Shown here: positions 18,081 to 27,933 of the stretch, piece by piece
How the letters are laid out: every line of letters starts with the position of its first letter
Position numbering within the stretch: the first letter of the stretch is position 1
Source of the DNA: Opitutales bacterium
Lineage (GTDB): Bacteria > Verrucomicrobiota > Verrucomicrobiia > Opitutales > JABSRG01
Assembly (NCBI GenBank): GCA_013215165.1
Contig: JABSRG010000019.1
Coordinates: 1 to 51,665 of the forward strand
DNA: 51,665 nt
Direction: 5' to 3'
The notes under the pieces: model-generated
The model's database searches: none
Seen by the model: the letters and a program-made list of their open reading frames with translations, nothing else
What the model was told of the DNA's origin: nothing
Translations under genes and position numbers: made by a program

Positions 18081-19592
18081 ATGAAAAACATCCTACTCAT
18101 TACCTCCGACGAACTGCGCTATGACTCGCTGGGCTGTACCGGAAACCCTGATGTCAAAAGCCCACACATTGATGCTCTAGCTAAGAGTGGCGCTCAATTC
18201 GACAATCACTTTGTGCCCTTCCCCAAGTGCGTACCATCGCGTTGTGCGATGCAAACCGGCCGCTACACCCACACAGATGGGATTCGTAGCGTTATGCGCG
18301 ATAACCATCTTGAAAAAGGGACTCCGACCCTCCTCGAATGCTTAAGTAGCCATGGTTATGAAACTACCGTCCTTGGCCTTAACCATGTGTGGGAAGATGA
18401 CTGGTTCTATGGACCGGAGGGCCAACGAGGTGAAAAAGGCGCCGGTGTCAGCGACTACACCTCATTTACTAAAGAATACACGCAGCCGCTAGCCATGACT
18501 GGCTGCACCTACCCAGATGGAGAAGCGCGGACAGGCGCTCACATAGAAGCTTTGGCAGATGTTGATTTCGACGGTTTAGCAACAGGAAAGGTCGAACGGC
18601 ATTTCTCGGATGAAAACCGTACGAATCAAGCCATTCATTACCTCGAGAATATCCGCGACCCACAAAAGCCATTTTATTTACAGCTCAATCTTTCGCGCCC
18701 CCACCCTGCTTACAAGATTCACGAACCCTATTATTCAATGTATGCGCCGGATGCTATCGAAGCATTCCCTAGTGATCTGCCGGAGGGAGCCAGCCTTCCT
18801 TTGAGAGCCATGCGCGAACACCGCTTGGGCAATGATATTCCAGAGGCCAGCCTGCGAGAAATACAAGCGGTTTACTATGGAATGATCACATGTAGCGATC
18901 AGCTCGTAGGACAGGTGATTGAGACTCTTGAAAAGCAAGGATTACGGGAGGACACGCTCATCATCTTCTGCTCGGACCACGGCGACTTCGCTGGCCAACA
19001 TGGAATTAATGAAAAGTGGGACGCTGCGCTCCAGGATTGTCTCTTAAAAGTTCCATTCATCATGTCAGGTCCGGGTATTCCAGAAAACCAACGTATTTCC
19101 CACCTCACCGAGCATGTAGACCTACCTGCGACTATTCTAGAATACCTAGACCTGGATAAAGGCAGACAGGATTGGAATTGGCACGGAACATCCATGCTGC
19201 CTTGCCTCGAAGGTCAAGAAACCAAAAAAGCTGTTTTTGCCGACGGAGGCCACGAGTCTGCTATGCGTGATCGAGCACCCAGGGAGATCGACCCTTGGCA
19301 AGAGAAAGATGGCAAGCGGATCAAGAAGACAGGGGGTAAACAACTGACCTACGTGGAATGCCCCGACTCTATGGCGCGGGCAAAGATGATCCGCACTCAA
19401 GAATGGAAACTCGTGATCCGCGAAGTGGGTGGCAACGAACTATTTCACGTCGCAGAAGACCCTTACGAAATGACCAATCTCTACGGAAACCCCGAATACA
19501 AAGAGCTCACAGCTGAGCTCATGTATGAACTCATCCAGTGGACTCTCCGTACCGATACGGATCGACCGTATTTGCAAAAAATAGGCGCCTAA
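18081..19592 (+). CDS. Type I (formylglycine-dependent) sulfatase
   Basis: 503 residues of the alkaline-phosphatase superfamily. The N-terminal metal site is LITSDELRYDS (D10), and the formylglycine motif C-x-P-S-R is at residues 50-54 (KCVPSRCAMQTGRYTHTDG). The second metal site is FCSDHGDFAGQHG. The cysteine form needs a formylglycine-generating enzyme, which is not in this window. No signal peptide is visible, so the enzyme appears cytoplasmic, unlike most polysaccharide sulfatases; a choline-sulfatase or small-sulfoester role is possible. Its TAA stop overlaps the stop codon of convergent valS by bases. Confidence 0.9.
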   Translation: MKNILLITSDELRYDSLGCTGNPDVKSPHIDALAKSGAQFDNHFVPFPKCVPSRCAMQTGRYTHTDGIRSVMRDNHLEKGTPTLLECLSSHGYETTVLGLNHVWEDDWFYGPEGQRGEKGAGVSDYTSFTKEYTQPLAMTGCTYPDGEARTGAHIEALADVDFDGLATGKVERHFSDENRTNQAIHYLENIRDPQKPFYLQLNLSRPHPAYKIHEPYYSMYAPDAIEAFPSDLPEGASLPLRAMREHRLGNDIPEASLREIQAVYYGMITCSDQLVGQVIETLEKQGLREDTLIIFCSDHGDFAGQHGINEKWDAALQDCLLKVPFIMSGPGIPENQRISHLTEHVDLPATILEYLDLDKGRQDWNWHGTSMLPCLEGQETKKAVFADGGHESAMRDRAPREIDPWQEKDGKRIKKTGGKQLTYVECPDSMARAKMIRTQEWKLVIREVGGNELFHVAEDPYEMTNLYGNPEYKELTAELMYELIQWTLRTDTDRPYLQKIGA

Positions 19593-22294
19593 AGCCCTGC
19601 CAGCAATCGACGGATCTCGTCGTAGCGAGCTTCAGTTTCAGCCAGCTTATTCCGTGCTCCTTCCACAATCTGTGGAGGGGCGCTATTGACAAACTTTTCG
19701 TTGCTGAGCTTGGCTCGACCGGCGTTTACCGCTTTTTCGACTTTCTCTAGCTCTTTGTTCAGGCGGGCTTTTTCCGCTTCGACATCGATACTCGAGCTAA
19801 AATCAATATAAGCAGTAGCGAGGCTCGAAACAGCAGCGGGCAATCCGTCGGGAGCTGTTCCCACACGCTCAAGCCTCGCGGCACCAATAGCCGATAAAAT
19901 TTTCGCTGAGTTTGCCTCTATATCATTAGCTGCGGTATCGTCCGCGGTAAACTGGAACTCCACGTCACGCTTCGCCGCGAGCTTATACTCAGCCTTGAGA
20001 GCACGCACTTTCGAAACGAACTCACGGATGCGTCCGATACGCTCTGCAGCGGCAGCATCGAGGTGCAATGCCTCTTGTAACACCTTAGGCTGAATCGGTC
20101 CGAAATCCTGAGCAAACTGTCCTTCGGTAGCATAACCCATCAGATGAAACAGCTCGTCAGTGATGAACGGAACAAACGGATGGATTACCAGGAGTAGCTC
20201 GCGAATCACCAAATCCTGAATTGCCAAGCATGTCGACCGGGCCTGCTCATCTTTCAAGCGGATCTTCGAGACTTCGACATACCAATCGCAGTAATCACTC
20301 CAAAAGAAATTGTATATGTGGCCTGTTGCACTGGAGATCTCATAGCGATCCATGTCGTGGTTCACCCGTTCGATCATCTGTGCCAAATTAGACAAAATCG
20401 CGTGGTCATCTGCGTCCATTTGTCCACGATCGATCTGCTCCAAGATTACCTCGCGTGTCGAATTATCGACAACGTCTCCCTGCATTTGGCGGAAACGACA
20501 AACGTTCCACAGCTTGTTACAAAAGTTTCGGCTCGGTTCGAGACGGGTTTCATCGAAACGGATGTCCTGCCCCTGCGGCGCTATCGAAACAAGCCCCAGG
20601 CGCACGCCATCTGCTCCATACTTGTCGAGCAGCTCCAGAGCATCAGGAAAATTCCCCAGACTCTTGGACATCTTACGGCCCTTAATATCGCGAATCAGAC
20701 CCGTAATATAGACGTCCTTAAAAGGAATGCGCTGTCGAATTTCCTCATCAGTCAAGGTGGCCTTCTCGGGTCCAGAAAGTTCTAAAGCGCTGATGATCAT
20801 TCGAGCGACCCAAAGGAAAATAATGTCAAACCCGGTAACTAAGACAGATGAGGGAAAGAACTTATCAAAGCCGCGTTCTTTCATTGCCTCAGCATCAGGC
20901 CAGCCCAGCGTTGCCATCGGCCAAAGCCAAGACGAGGCCCAGGTATCGAGGACGTCTTCCTCCTGCTCCCAATTTTCCGGATCTTCCGGGCCATCGAGGG
21001 AAACATGCTGGTTGGCCGGATCATTGCGATCGGCACCCTTGCGGTACCAAACCGGGAAACGATGCCCCCACCACAGTTGTCTACTAATGCACCAATCGCG
21101 GATATTCTTGAGCCAATGGAGGTAGGTCTTTTTCCAGCGTTCTGGGTAAATCTTAATGATATCATTTTCTACCACGCGGATCGCTTCATCGACCTTCGGA
21201 TACTTCATGTACCATTGCTCAGACAGACGGGGTTCAATCGGCACATCCGCTCGCTCAGAGAATCCGACATTGTTTTCGTAGTCTTTCTTCTCAACGAGTA
21301 GCCCAAGTTCGTCCAACTTCTGAGCCGCTGCTTTGCGCGCTTTGAAGCGATCCAGCCCAGCAAACTCCCCCCCGCACTCATTGACTGTCCCATCAGGATT
21401 GAGGACGTCGATCGCCGGCAAACCTGTGCGTTCTCCGATCTCCCAGTCCACGACATCGTGAGCCGGCGTAACCTTCAGTACACCGGTGCCAAATTCGCGA
21501 TCGACCGCTTCGTCACCGACGATGGGAATCGCCGCGCGCGGGAAAGGCCGCCAGACCTCTTTGCCAATCAAGTGCTTGTAGCGCTCGTCTTCGGGATGAA
21601 CGGCAACCCCTGTGTCGCCCATGATCGTTTCTGGACGTGTCGTCGCTATTTCAAGGTATTGGCCTGGCGCGTCGACTAGCTCGTAACGCATTTTGTAGAG
21701 AAAGCTCTTCTGCGGTTTCATGATGACCTCTTCATCTGAAAGCGCAGTCTGAGTGACTGGACACCAATTTACCATGCGCTGCCCGCGATAGACATAGCCA
21801 CGTTTGTGCATCTCGACAAATGCTGTCAGGACCGAGCGTGAATAATCTTCATCTAGCGTGTGGACTGTGCGGTCCCAATCACAGGAAGCTCCAAGAACGC
21901 GCAGCTGCTTGAGGATAATGCCTCCATGCTCATCCCGCCATGCCTCAGCTCGCTTGACGAAACCCTCACGGCCTAAATCATGCCGCGTTTTACCCTCATC
22001 TCGGAGTGCCTTCTCAACTTTGCTTTGAGTCGCGATACCAGCGTGGTCTGTTCCCGGCATCCACAGGGCGCTTTTACCCTGCTGCCGCGCGCGGCGCACT
22101 AAAATATCCTGAATAGTGTTATTGAGTAAGTGACCCATATGGAGCACACCGGTGACATTCGGTGGCGGGATCATTATCGCGTATGCGTCTTTATTCTCGC
22201 TGGGCACTGCGGCAAAAGCCTTGGCGTCTTGCCATGCCTCATACCAGCGCCTCTCTACCTCACGGTGCTCATATGCTTTGGGTATCGTGCTCAT
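19589..22294 (-). CDS. valS: Valyl-tRNA synthetase
   Basis: 901 residues from the ATG at 22294 (MSTIPKAYEHREVERRWYEAW); the frame opens 12 codons earlier. It charges tRNA-Val using ATP. Class I signatures: HIGH-type HMGH in PPNVTGVLHMGHLLNN and KMSKS in IKGRKMSKSLGN. The editing (CP1) domain (TTRPETIMGDTGVAVHPEDERY), anticodon-binding region, and C-terminal coiled-coil arm (IDVEAEKARLNKELEKVEKAV) are complete. Its stop codon overlaps the end of the sulfatase gene in tail-to-tail orientation, with no terminator between them. Confidence 0.96.
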   Translation of the reverse strand: MSTIPKAYEHREVERRWYEAWQDAKAFAAVPSENKDAYAIMIPPPNVTGVLHMGHLLNNTIQDILVRRARQQGKSALWMPGTDHAGIATQSKVEKALRDEGKTRHDLGREGFVKRAEAWRDEHGGIILKQLRVLGASCDWDRTVHTLDEDYSRSVLTAFVEMHKRGYVYRGQRMVNWCPVTQTALSDEEVIMKPQKSFLYKMRYELVDAPGQYLEIATTRPETIMGDTGVAVHPEDERYKHLIGKEVWRPFPRAAIPIVGDEAVDREFGTGVLKVTPAHDVVDWEIGERTGLPAIDVLNPDGTVNECGGEFAGLDRFKARKAAAQKLDELGLLVEKKDYENNVGFSERADVPIEPRLSEQWYMKYPKVDEAIRVVENDIIKIYPERWKKTYLHWLKNIRDWCISRQLWWGHRFPVWYRKGADRNDPANQHVSLDGPEDPENWEQEEDVLDTWASSWLWPMATLGWPDAEAMKERGFDKFFPSSVLVTGFDIIFLWVARMIISALELSGPEKATLTDEEIRQRIPFKDVYITGLIRDIKGRKMSKSLGNFPDALELLDKYGADGVRLGLVSIAPQGQDIRFDETRLEPSRNFCNKLWNVCRFRQMQGDVVDNSTREVILEQIDRGQMDADDHAILSNLAQMIERVNHDMDRYEISSATGHIYNFFWSDYCDWYVEVSKIRLKDEQARSTCLAIQDLVIRELLLVIHPFVPFITDELFHLMGYATEGQFAQDFGPIQPKVLQEALHLDAAAAERIGRIREFVSKVRALKAEYKLAAKRDVEFQFTADDTAANDIEANSAKILSAIGAARLERVGTAPDGLPAAVSSLATAYIDFSSSIDVEAEKARLNKELEKVEKAVNAGRAKLSNEKFVNSAPPQIVEGARNKLAETEARYDEIRRLLAGL

Positions 22295-22401
22295 TGCTCG
22301 TCTTAGAAAAAGCCGCGAAGCCAATAACAAGAGTCCGGCGGCGGCAACGGCGAAGTTTATTAGAACTCAGAAACGGCTGGGACAAACATCCCCACAGGCG
22401 G

Positions 22402-22426
22402 CGGGAATAGCTCTACAAGATTCCCG
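22402..22426. promoter_or_regulatory. Hairpin in the valS-lipA divergent intergenic region
   Basis: Perfect 7-bp inverted repeat CGGGAAT / ATTCCCG with an 11-base loop, about 100 bases upstream of lipA and about 110 upstream of valS. There is no T run, so it is not a usual terminator. It could be an operator or leader element; function unknown. Confidence 0.3.
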
Positions 22427-22526
22427 TCGAAACCCCAAACACTACTTTAATAAATTTAATACCCTTCCTCGTTTTACTACAGCTTTCTTGCGATATCGGG
22501 GTTTACCCGTCAACGTCACAAAATCC

Positions 22527-23429
22527 ATGGAAAACGAAGCCCCGGACCCCCGCACCTCAAACCGCAAGCCCAAGTGGCTGCGGGCCAAGCTCCCCACGAG
22601 CCCGGCCTACCACGAGGTGCGCAATCTCGTGGAGGACAACAAGCTCCACACCGTCTGTCAATCTGCACAATGTCCCAATATGGGTGAGTGTTGGTCCCGG
22701 GGCACCGCGACGGTCATGATTTTGGGCAACGTGTGCACCCGTGCTTGTGCATTTTGCGCCATTCAGACGGGACGTCCGACAGAGTTAGACCTTGGCGAAC
22801 CCGCTCGTGTGGCGGTGGCGGTCAAAAAAATGGGCCTCAAGCATTGCGTTATTACATCCGTGGCACGCGATGATTTGAAAGACGGCGGGGCCTCGGTTTG
22901 GGCGGCGACGATTCGCGCGATCAAACACATGAATCCCGGCACAGCAGTTGAGGTCCTCACAGCAGACTTCCGCGGAGTCGCTGAACACCTCGATGTAGTC
23001 CTCGACGCCAACCCAGATATTTTTAACCACAATCTGGAAACAGTCGAACGCCTTCAACGCCCGATCCGAAAGACTGCACGCTACGAACGCTCCTTATGGG
23101 TATTGAAACATGCTAGTGATCGAGGACACGTGACAAAATCCGGAATCATGCTCGGCATCGGTGAGCGTGAGGAAGAAATTTATCAGGTCCTCAAGGATAT
23201 CCGGGCTGCCGGTGTTAAGATCCTGACAATCGGCCAATACCTCCAACCCTCGGAAAAACACTCACCCATCGATCGCTGGGTCACACCGGAAGAATTTGAA
23301 CACTGGAAAAAAGTGTCCCTTGATGAATTGGGCTACGACGTGTGCGAGTCCGGGCCGCTCGTGCGCTCATCTTACCACGCTGAGGAGCAATCGGCGCGCT
23401 ATGCTCCGACTCCTGCGGCTTCAGCTTAG
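22527..23429 (+). CDS. lipA: Lipoyl synthase
   Basis: 300 residues from the ATG at 22527 (MENEAPDPRTSNRKPKWLRAK); the frame is open back to 22152 but that part overlaps valS and is not LipA-like. This radical-SAM enzyme inserts two sulfurs into protein-bound octanoyl groups. The auxiliary cluster motif CX4CX5C (CQSAQCPNMGEC) and radical-SAM motif CX3CX2C (CTRACAFC) are intact, as is the C-terminal RSSYHAEE motif supplying the serine ligand. No lipB is adjacent. Confidence 0.95.
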   Translation: MENEAPDPRTSNRKPKWLRAKLPTSPAYHEVRNLVEDNKLHTVCQSAQCPNMGECWSRGTATVMILGNVCTRACAFCAIQTGRPTELDLGEPARVAVAVKKMGLKHCVITSVARDDLKDGGASVWAATIRAIKHMNPGTAVEVLTADFRGVAEHLDVVLDANPDIFNHNLETVERLQRPIRKTARYERSLWVLKHASDRGHVTKSGIMLGIGEREEEIYQVLKDIRAAGVKILTIGQYLQPSEKHSPIDRWVTPEEFEHWKKVSLDELGYDVCESGPLVRSSYHAEEQSARYAPTPAASA

Positions 23430-23501
23430 TTTTTGAGCAACGTCTTTTTCGGGTCCGGGTCAGATCCGCGGACCACATCAACGCAGCCTGTCACTCTTGC
23501 C

Positions 23502-25385
23502 ATGAAATTATTCCACGCCCTCCTACTCAGCTCGTCACTCGCGATCAGCTCACTCTTCGCCGACGAAACGCAACCCGAACAAATCGTTTGGGACCTGAGT
23601 TCTCTATTCGATACCGTCGAAGACTGGGAATCCGCGCTAAACAAGGTAGAGACTGAAATGCCTGCACTGGCTAATTATGAAGGCAAACTCGGTGACAGCG
23701 CCCAGTCCCTGTTGTCAGCATTGAAGCTGCAATCCAACCTATTTCGCCAGCTTGTTCACGTCTACGCTTACGCCGCGCTGAACGCCGATGAAGACATCCG
23801 CGAATCAGAGCCCCAGGCAAGAAAGCAGCGTGTCTTGAACACCTACAACAACCTCATACAGGCCAGTTCGTGGATGGAGCCAGAGATCGTAAGTATTGGC
23901 AGCAAGGTTATCGAGGGCTTCATCGCGGATGAACCTGCACTCGAGCCATTCGACTTCAGCCTACGCAATTCTCTACGTATGGAAGCGCACACGCTCACCC
24001 CGGAAGCCGAGCGAGTAATGGCCGCCGCCAGCCAACTGACTAGCCAGCCTTCGTCCACATACAGTATTTTGGCAAATGCAGACGTAGACTGGCCAACAGT
24101 AACACTTAGTAACGGCACGGAGGCCTTTCTCAACCAAGCAGGCTATACCAAACATCGCGCTGCGCAAAACCGCCTCGACCGCAAGCTAGTCTTCGATGCC
24201 TTCTGGGGAACATTTCAAAAATATAAGCGCACTATGGGGCAAACGCTGCTCTCCGAGGTCCAAGCAAACGTCTTCCAGTCACGCATGCGCAATTACGAAA
24301 ACATCCTCGATTGGGCGCTCGCAGACGACAATTTACCTGAGGATGTATACCGTTCACTCGTGAAGGTAACCAATGAGTCTCTTCCCTCGCTCCACCGGTA
24401 TTTCAAGCTGCGTGGGCGCATGCTTGGAGTCGAGGATCTGAGTTACTACGACATTTATCCGGAGCTGGTGACCAGTGACATGAGCTTCAGCTATCAAGAC
24501 TCGATCGATTTGAGTATCGAGAGCACCCAAATTCTAGGGGAGGATTACAACACTAAGCTGGCCACCTATTCTCAGTCGGGCCATGTCCACGTCTACCCTT
24601 CTAAGGGTAAACGTTCCGGTGCCTATATGTCCGGTTTCGCTTATGATGTGGATCCATACATGTTGCTCAACCATAACGACGACTACAACTCGATGAGCAC
24701 CTATGCCCACGAGATTGGTCACGCACTCCACACAATACTGAGCAAGGAAAACCAGCCATTTGAGAAGGCGAGCTACTCCACCTTCGTTGCAGAGACAGCC
24801 GCTATCGCCAATGAACTCCTCGTCCATGATCTCCTTTTGGAACAAGCTGATTCCGATGAGGAAAAACTTTTTATTTTGGGCAATGCCCTCGAGCAACTCC
24901 GTGGCACCTTCTTCCGCCAGACCATGTTCGCCGAATTCGAACTGGCGATTCATGAAGAGGTCGAACAAGGGCACCCGCTTACAGGTGACCGCCTAACTGA
25001 GATTTACGGCGATCTCCTCCGCCGCTATCATGGACACGACGAGGGAGTGTTAAACATCGATGAAGCCTACTGCGTTGAATGGGCCTATATCCCCCACTTC
25101 TATTACGACTTCTACGTTTACCAATACTCTACCTCTATCTCTGCAGCCGCTTATTTCGTGGAACAGATCAAGACCGGAGGTGAGGCTGCCTTGGAAAAAT
25201 ATCTCGCAGTGCTCAAGGCAGGCGGCTCCGACTACCCCCATGATATTTTCATGAAAGCCGGCTTGGATATGACTCAGGAAGCGCCCTATCGGGCTCTTAT
25301 CCGACGGATGGATGAAATCATGGACCAAATCGAAGCGATTCTGGATAAAGACCCCATCCGCTATTCAGGCGAAGCGAGTTCCTGA
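23502..25385 (+). CDS. pepF: M3-family oligoendopeptidase F, apparently exported
   Basis: 627 residues from the ATG at 23502. The zinc site HEIGH is at 403-407 (YAHEIGHALHTIL), with the downstream Glu region (FVAETAAIANELLVH) also present. The protein begins with a good signal peptide, MKLFHALLLSSSLAISSLFA followed by DET, a classic -x-A cleavage context. Typical PepF proteins are cytoplasmic, so this one probably acts in the periplasm on peptides. An upstream in-frame start at 23433 would destroy the signal peptide and is rejected. The gene follows lipA by about 70 bases. Confidence 0.92.
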   Translation: MKLFHALLLSSSLAISSLFADETQPEQIVWDLSSLFDTVEDWESALNKVETEMPALANYEGKLGDSAQSLLSALKLQSNLFRQLVHVYAYAALNADEDIRESEPQARKQRVLNTYNNLIQASSWMEPEIVSIGSKVIEGFIADEPALEPFDFSLRNSLRMEAHTLTPEAERVMAAASQLTSQPSSTYSILANADVDWPTVTLSNGTEAFLNQAGYTKHRAAQNRLDRKLVFDAFWGTFQKYKRTMGQTLLSEVQANVFQSRMRNYENILDWALADDNLPEDVYRSLVKVTNESLPSLHRYFKLRGRMLGVEDLSYYDIYPELVTSDMSFSYQDSIDLSIESTQILGEDYNTKLATYSQSGHVHVYPSKGKRSGAYMSGFAYDVDPYMLLNHNDDYNSMSTYAHEIGHALHTILSKENQPFEKASYSTFVAETAAIANELLVHDLLLEQADSDEEKLFILGNALEQLRGTFFRQTMFAEFELAIHEEVEQGHPLTGDRLTEIYGDLLRRYHGHDEGVLNIDEAYCVEWAYIPHFYYDFYVYQYSTSISAAAYFVEQIKTGGEAALEKYLAVLKAGGSDYPHDIFMKAGLDMTQEAPYRALIRRMDEIMDQIEAILDKDPIRYSGEASS

Positions 25386-25434
25386 ATCTCAGCACGTTGT
25401 GAATAATGCCACAGCTGCTTGAAAAGCGTTTTCC

Positions 25435-26880
25435 TCAATCTCCCAAAAGCTGCTCCATCTTTTCGACCGACTTGTGCAGATCGGTTGAGGCATGCTTAAG
25501 CTTGTCAGCCAAATCCGTATTACGCCTGGCAATACTCGCGCCCTCGTGAGCACTTGCGTCAACATTGTTTGTCATGGTATTTAGCTCGGATATCTCCTCC
25601 GTCTGCCGCCGAGCACGCTCGGATATTTGGTTCAACAAATCACGCGTGTCGCGCGCCCCCCCTACAATACTCTCGAAGTCTTTGAGCACCTCGTGACACA
25701 TATCCTCACCGCGGCGGCTCTTCTCGATCGAGTCTTCAATTTTAGCAGTCGTCTCTTTGGCGGCAGCAGCACTGCGCAAGGCTAAACTCCGAACTTCATC
25801 TGCGACCACAGCAAACCCCTGACCTGCCTCACCGGCACGGGCTGCTTCGACGGCCGCGTTGAGAGCGAGTAGGTTCGTCTGGAATGCAATTTCATCAATG
25901 GTCGTGATGATTTTTCCAATACTGTCGCTCGCTTCCCGTATCGCGTTCATTGCCTCAGACATGCGGTTCATATTTGTCGAGCCCATCTCGGCGACACGAA
26001 GGGTATCGTCCGAAGTCTTCTGAGCGCGCTCTACATTTCCTGTAGTTTCTCGCGTATGCCCGAGCAAGCCATCCAGCGTCTTGCGGGCATGCTCAAACGT
26101 ATCCACCTGTTCCTTAGAATTTTTGTTCAGTCGATGACTGCTGTCTGCTACCTCAACGCTATAACCCAAAAGCTCACCGGAACTTTTTGTAAGCCCTCGG
26201 CCCAGCCTGGCAAACTGGCCCAAAATATTTCTCTGCAAAAAACCGGCTGCAAGCCAAACGAACAAAGCTACAATGAGCAGGGTAATCCCAATATTTATCA
26301 AAAATCCTAAAAATTCTGCTGCTAGTAATGACTTCAGCTCCGACAATTCTTTATCCGCTTGGACGATCCCAATGACCTCACCTTTTCGGTCATAGAGGGG
26401 AGCAGCTGCCGAAAGCCAGTCACCGTGTTTATCAGAATAGAGCTCACTTGCATTTGCCTCTCCCTCGAACGCTTTGAGCATGTGCGCTGGCGCTGGCAAC
26501 CGGTTTCCAATAAATGGTTCGCTGGGAGTCATCACGACAAACTCCACCTCACCACTCTCCTCGAAATCATCCGTTTTTCGCATTGTATAGAGTGGTGATT
26601 GCAATCCAAAAGCCGCTTCCATAGCCCGCAATTCTTCACGTATTGCGTGAAAAGCATCGTGCCCCGCAGTCACCTCGGTAACCGAGCCTTCGATTGCGGC
26701 ATGACTGTCTCCATCGACACAGCGAGATACGGCTTGAGCAATCCCAAGCAGCCGACTCTGCGAACGTTCAATCGTCGTCTCCTTAATCCCGAAAAAGCTC
26801 CGAACCGAGGTGATGCCTGCCGTCAGCACGACCACACACACAGCGAAGACTAAGATCTTTTGTTTAAAGGAGAATTGCAT
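25435..26880 (-). CDS. Methyl-accepting chemotaxis protein, periplasmic sensor
   Basis: 481 residues. Transmembrane helices fall at about 9-29 and 190-213, flanking a roughly 160-residue periplasmic domain with Cache-like features ([48 protein letters not shown]). There is no obvious HAMP; the cytoplasmic coiled coil carries the conserved hairpin tip ([24 protein letters not shown]). It ends [12 protein letters not shown], without a CheR-binding pentapeptide, in contrast to the other receptor in this window. The ligand is unknown. Convergent with pepF. Confidence 0.92.
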   Translation of the reverse strand: MQFSFKQKILVFAVCVVVLTAGITSVRSFFGIKETTIERSQSRLLGIAQAVSRCVDGDSHAAIEGSVTEVTAGHDAFHAIREELRAMEAAFGLQSPLYTMRKTDDFEESGEVEFVVMTPSEPFIGNRLPAPAHMLKAFEGEANASELYSDKHGDWLSAAAPLYDRKGEVIGIVQADKELSELKSLLAAEFLGFLINIGITLLIVALFVWLAAGFLQRNILGQFARLGRGLTKSSGELLGYSVEVADSSHRLNKNSKEQVDTFEHARKTLDGLLGHTRETTGNVERAQKTSDDTLRVAEMGSTNMNRMSEAMNAIREASDSIGKIITTIDEIAFQTNLLALNAAVEAARAGEAGQGFAVVADEVRSLALRSAAAAKETTAKIEDSIEKSRRGEDMCHEVLKDFESIVGGARDTRDLLNQISERARRQTEEISELNTMTNNVDASAHEGASIARRNTDLADKLKHASTDLHKSVEKMEQLLGD

Positions 26881-26951
26881 TCATCCCCAAACGTCGATTC
26901 GGGAAGGAAAAAATTGAGATGAAATTATCAGCGCATGTTTCCCCGTTCTCG

Positions 26952-27848
26952 TCAACGTGGCTTCACCGCAGAGACGAGCACATAATCATCAAGGCCGAGT
27001 AATTGCCCCCAACGCTCCGCGCCGCGACACGTATCGATATCCTCCTCGCTAAGTATCACGCGGGCACTCTCTCTTGTTTCGCCCATCATGAAACGACCCT
27101 CGGTGTAAGCATACATACCAGGATACACGTAATGCGCGATCGACTCACTGACGACGTCATCAAATCCCAAGCGTAGAAGCCGGGCCACGTATTCTCCGAT
27201 GTCATACATATTCGCGTCCGGTATAGAAAAACGCCGACGCTTCATTTTTTGTCTCAATCTGTTAGTCTTCGATCCAGGTAGAGGTAGCATATCGGCCACA
27301 GCTAGCCGCCCACCAGGCTTCAACACACGCCATGCCTCTTCCAAGAACTTCTGTCGTGTGTTGAAGTGAAATGCACTCTCCAAAGCTACAACTCGATCCA
27401 CCGAAGCATCATCTATCGGAAGCTCTGTTGCCGAAGCCAGGCGAAGATCTACCCGGCTCTCCAAGCCGTGGGCAGCAATCCGCATGCGGCCATGCTTCAC
27501 ATGCAGCGGAGTCACATTCACGCCATAGATCTTTTCGAAATCATACTCCCTTGCCCAGAGCAAGTCTTGCTCACCGTAACCAAAACCCGCATCGAGTATA
27601 ACGCTATCCACCTCAAACTGGGCCCATTCTGCAAGCTTTCGGGCGAGGGCTGTGCAAGCCTCGGGATAGGTGTGCGCGTCTTTCCAATATCCAAGATTCA
27701 GCCACAAGTCTTTTTGCCTAGAATTAAATCCCTCGTCCAGACCCTCCAATACATCATCGCCGAGGAGCTTATAATAAGCCGAGGCATCGGTCTTGAGCGC
27801 CAAAGAGATATCTTGGACAGTACGTCGTAATTTTTCTAACGGCTTCAT
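26952..27848 (-). CDS. Class I SAM-dependent methyltransferase, small-molecule type
   Basis: 298 residues. The AdoMet-binding glycine motif is VILDAGFGYGEQDLLWA, followed by the acidic/adenine region and the post-motif RVLKPGGRLAVADM. The N-terminus NLGYWKDAHTYPEACTALARKLAEWA and the fold order resemble UbiE- and macrolide- or phytyl-type O/C-methyltransferases (methyltransferase domain 11). The substrate is unknown; there are no biosynthetic neighbours. It lies 85 bases downstream of pnuC on the same strand. Confidence 0.85.
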   Translation of the reverse strand: MKPLEKLRRTVQDISLALKTDASAYYKLLGDDVLEGLDEGFNSRQKDLWLNLGYWKDAHTYPEACTALARKLAEWAQFEVDSVILDAGFGYGEQDLLWAREYDFEKIYGVNVTPLHVKHGRMRIAAHGLESRVDLRLASATELPIDDASVDRVVALESAFHFNTRQKFLEEAWRVLKPGGRLAVADMLPLPGSKTNRLRQKMKRRRFSIPDANMYDIGEYVARLLRLGFDDVVSESIAHYVYPGMYAYTEGRFMMGETRESARVILSEEDIDTCRGAERWGQLLGLDDYVLVSAVKPR

Positions 27849-27933
27849 AGAATTTAAAAACGTGTCTCCCCAAAAAGTTAATGATAGCGCGTTTGGCTAT
27901 CAAAAAAGAGCTCTGCCGTCACAACGCGACACC

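Noticed and set aside
22152-22526. N-terminal extension of lipA
   Set aside because: Overlaps the valS start region and has no LipA similarity; the ATG at 22527 fits the family.
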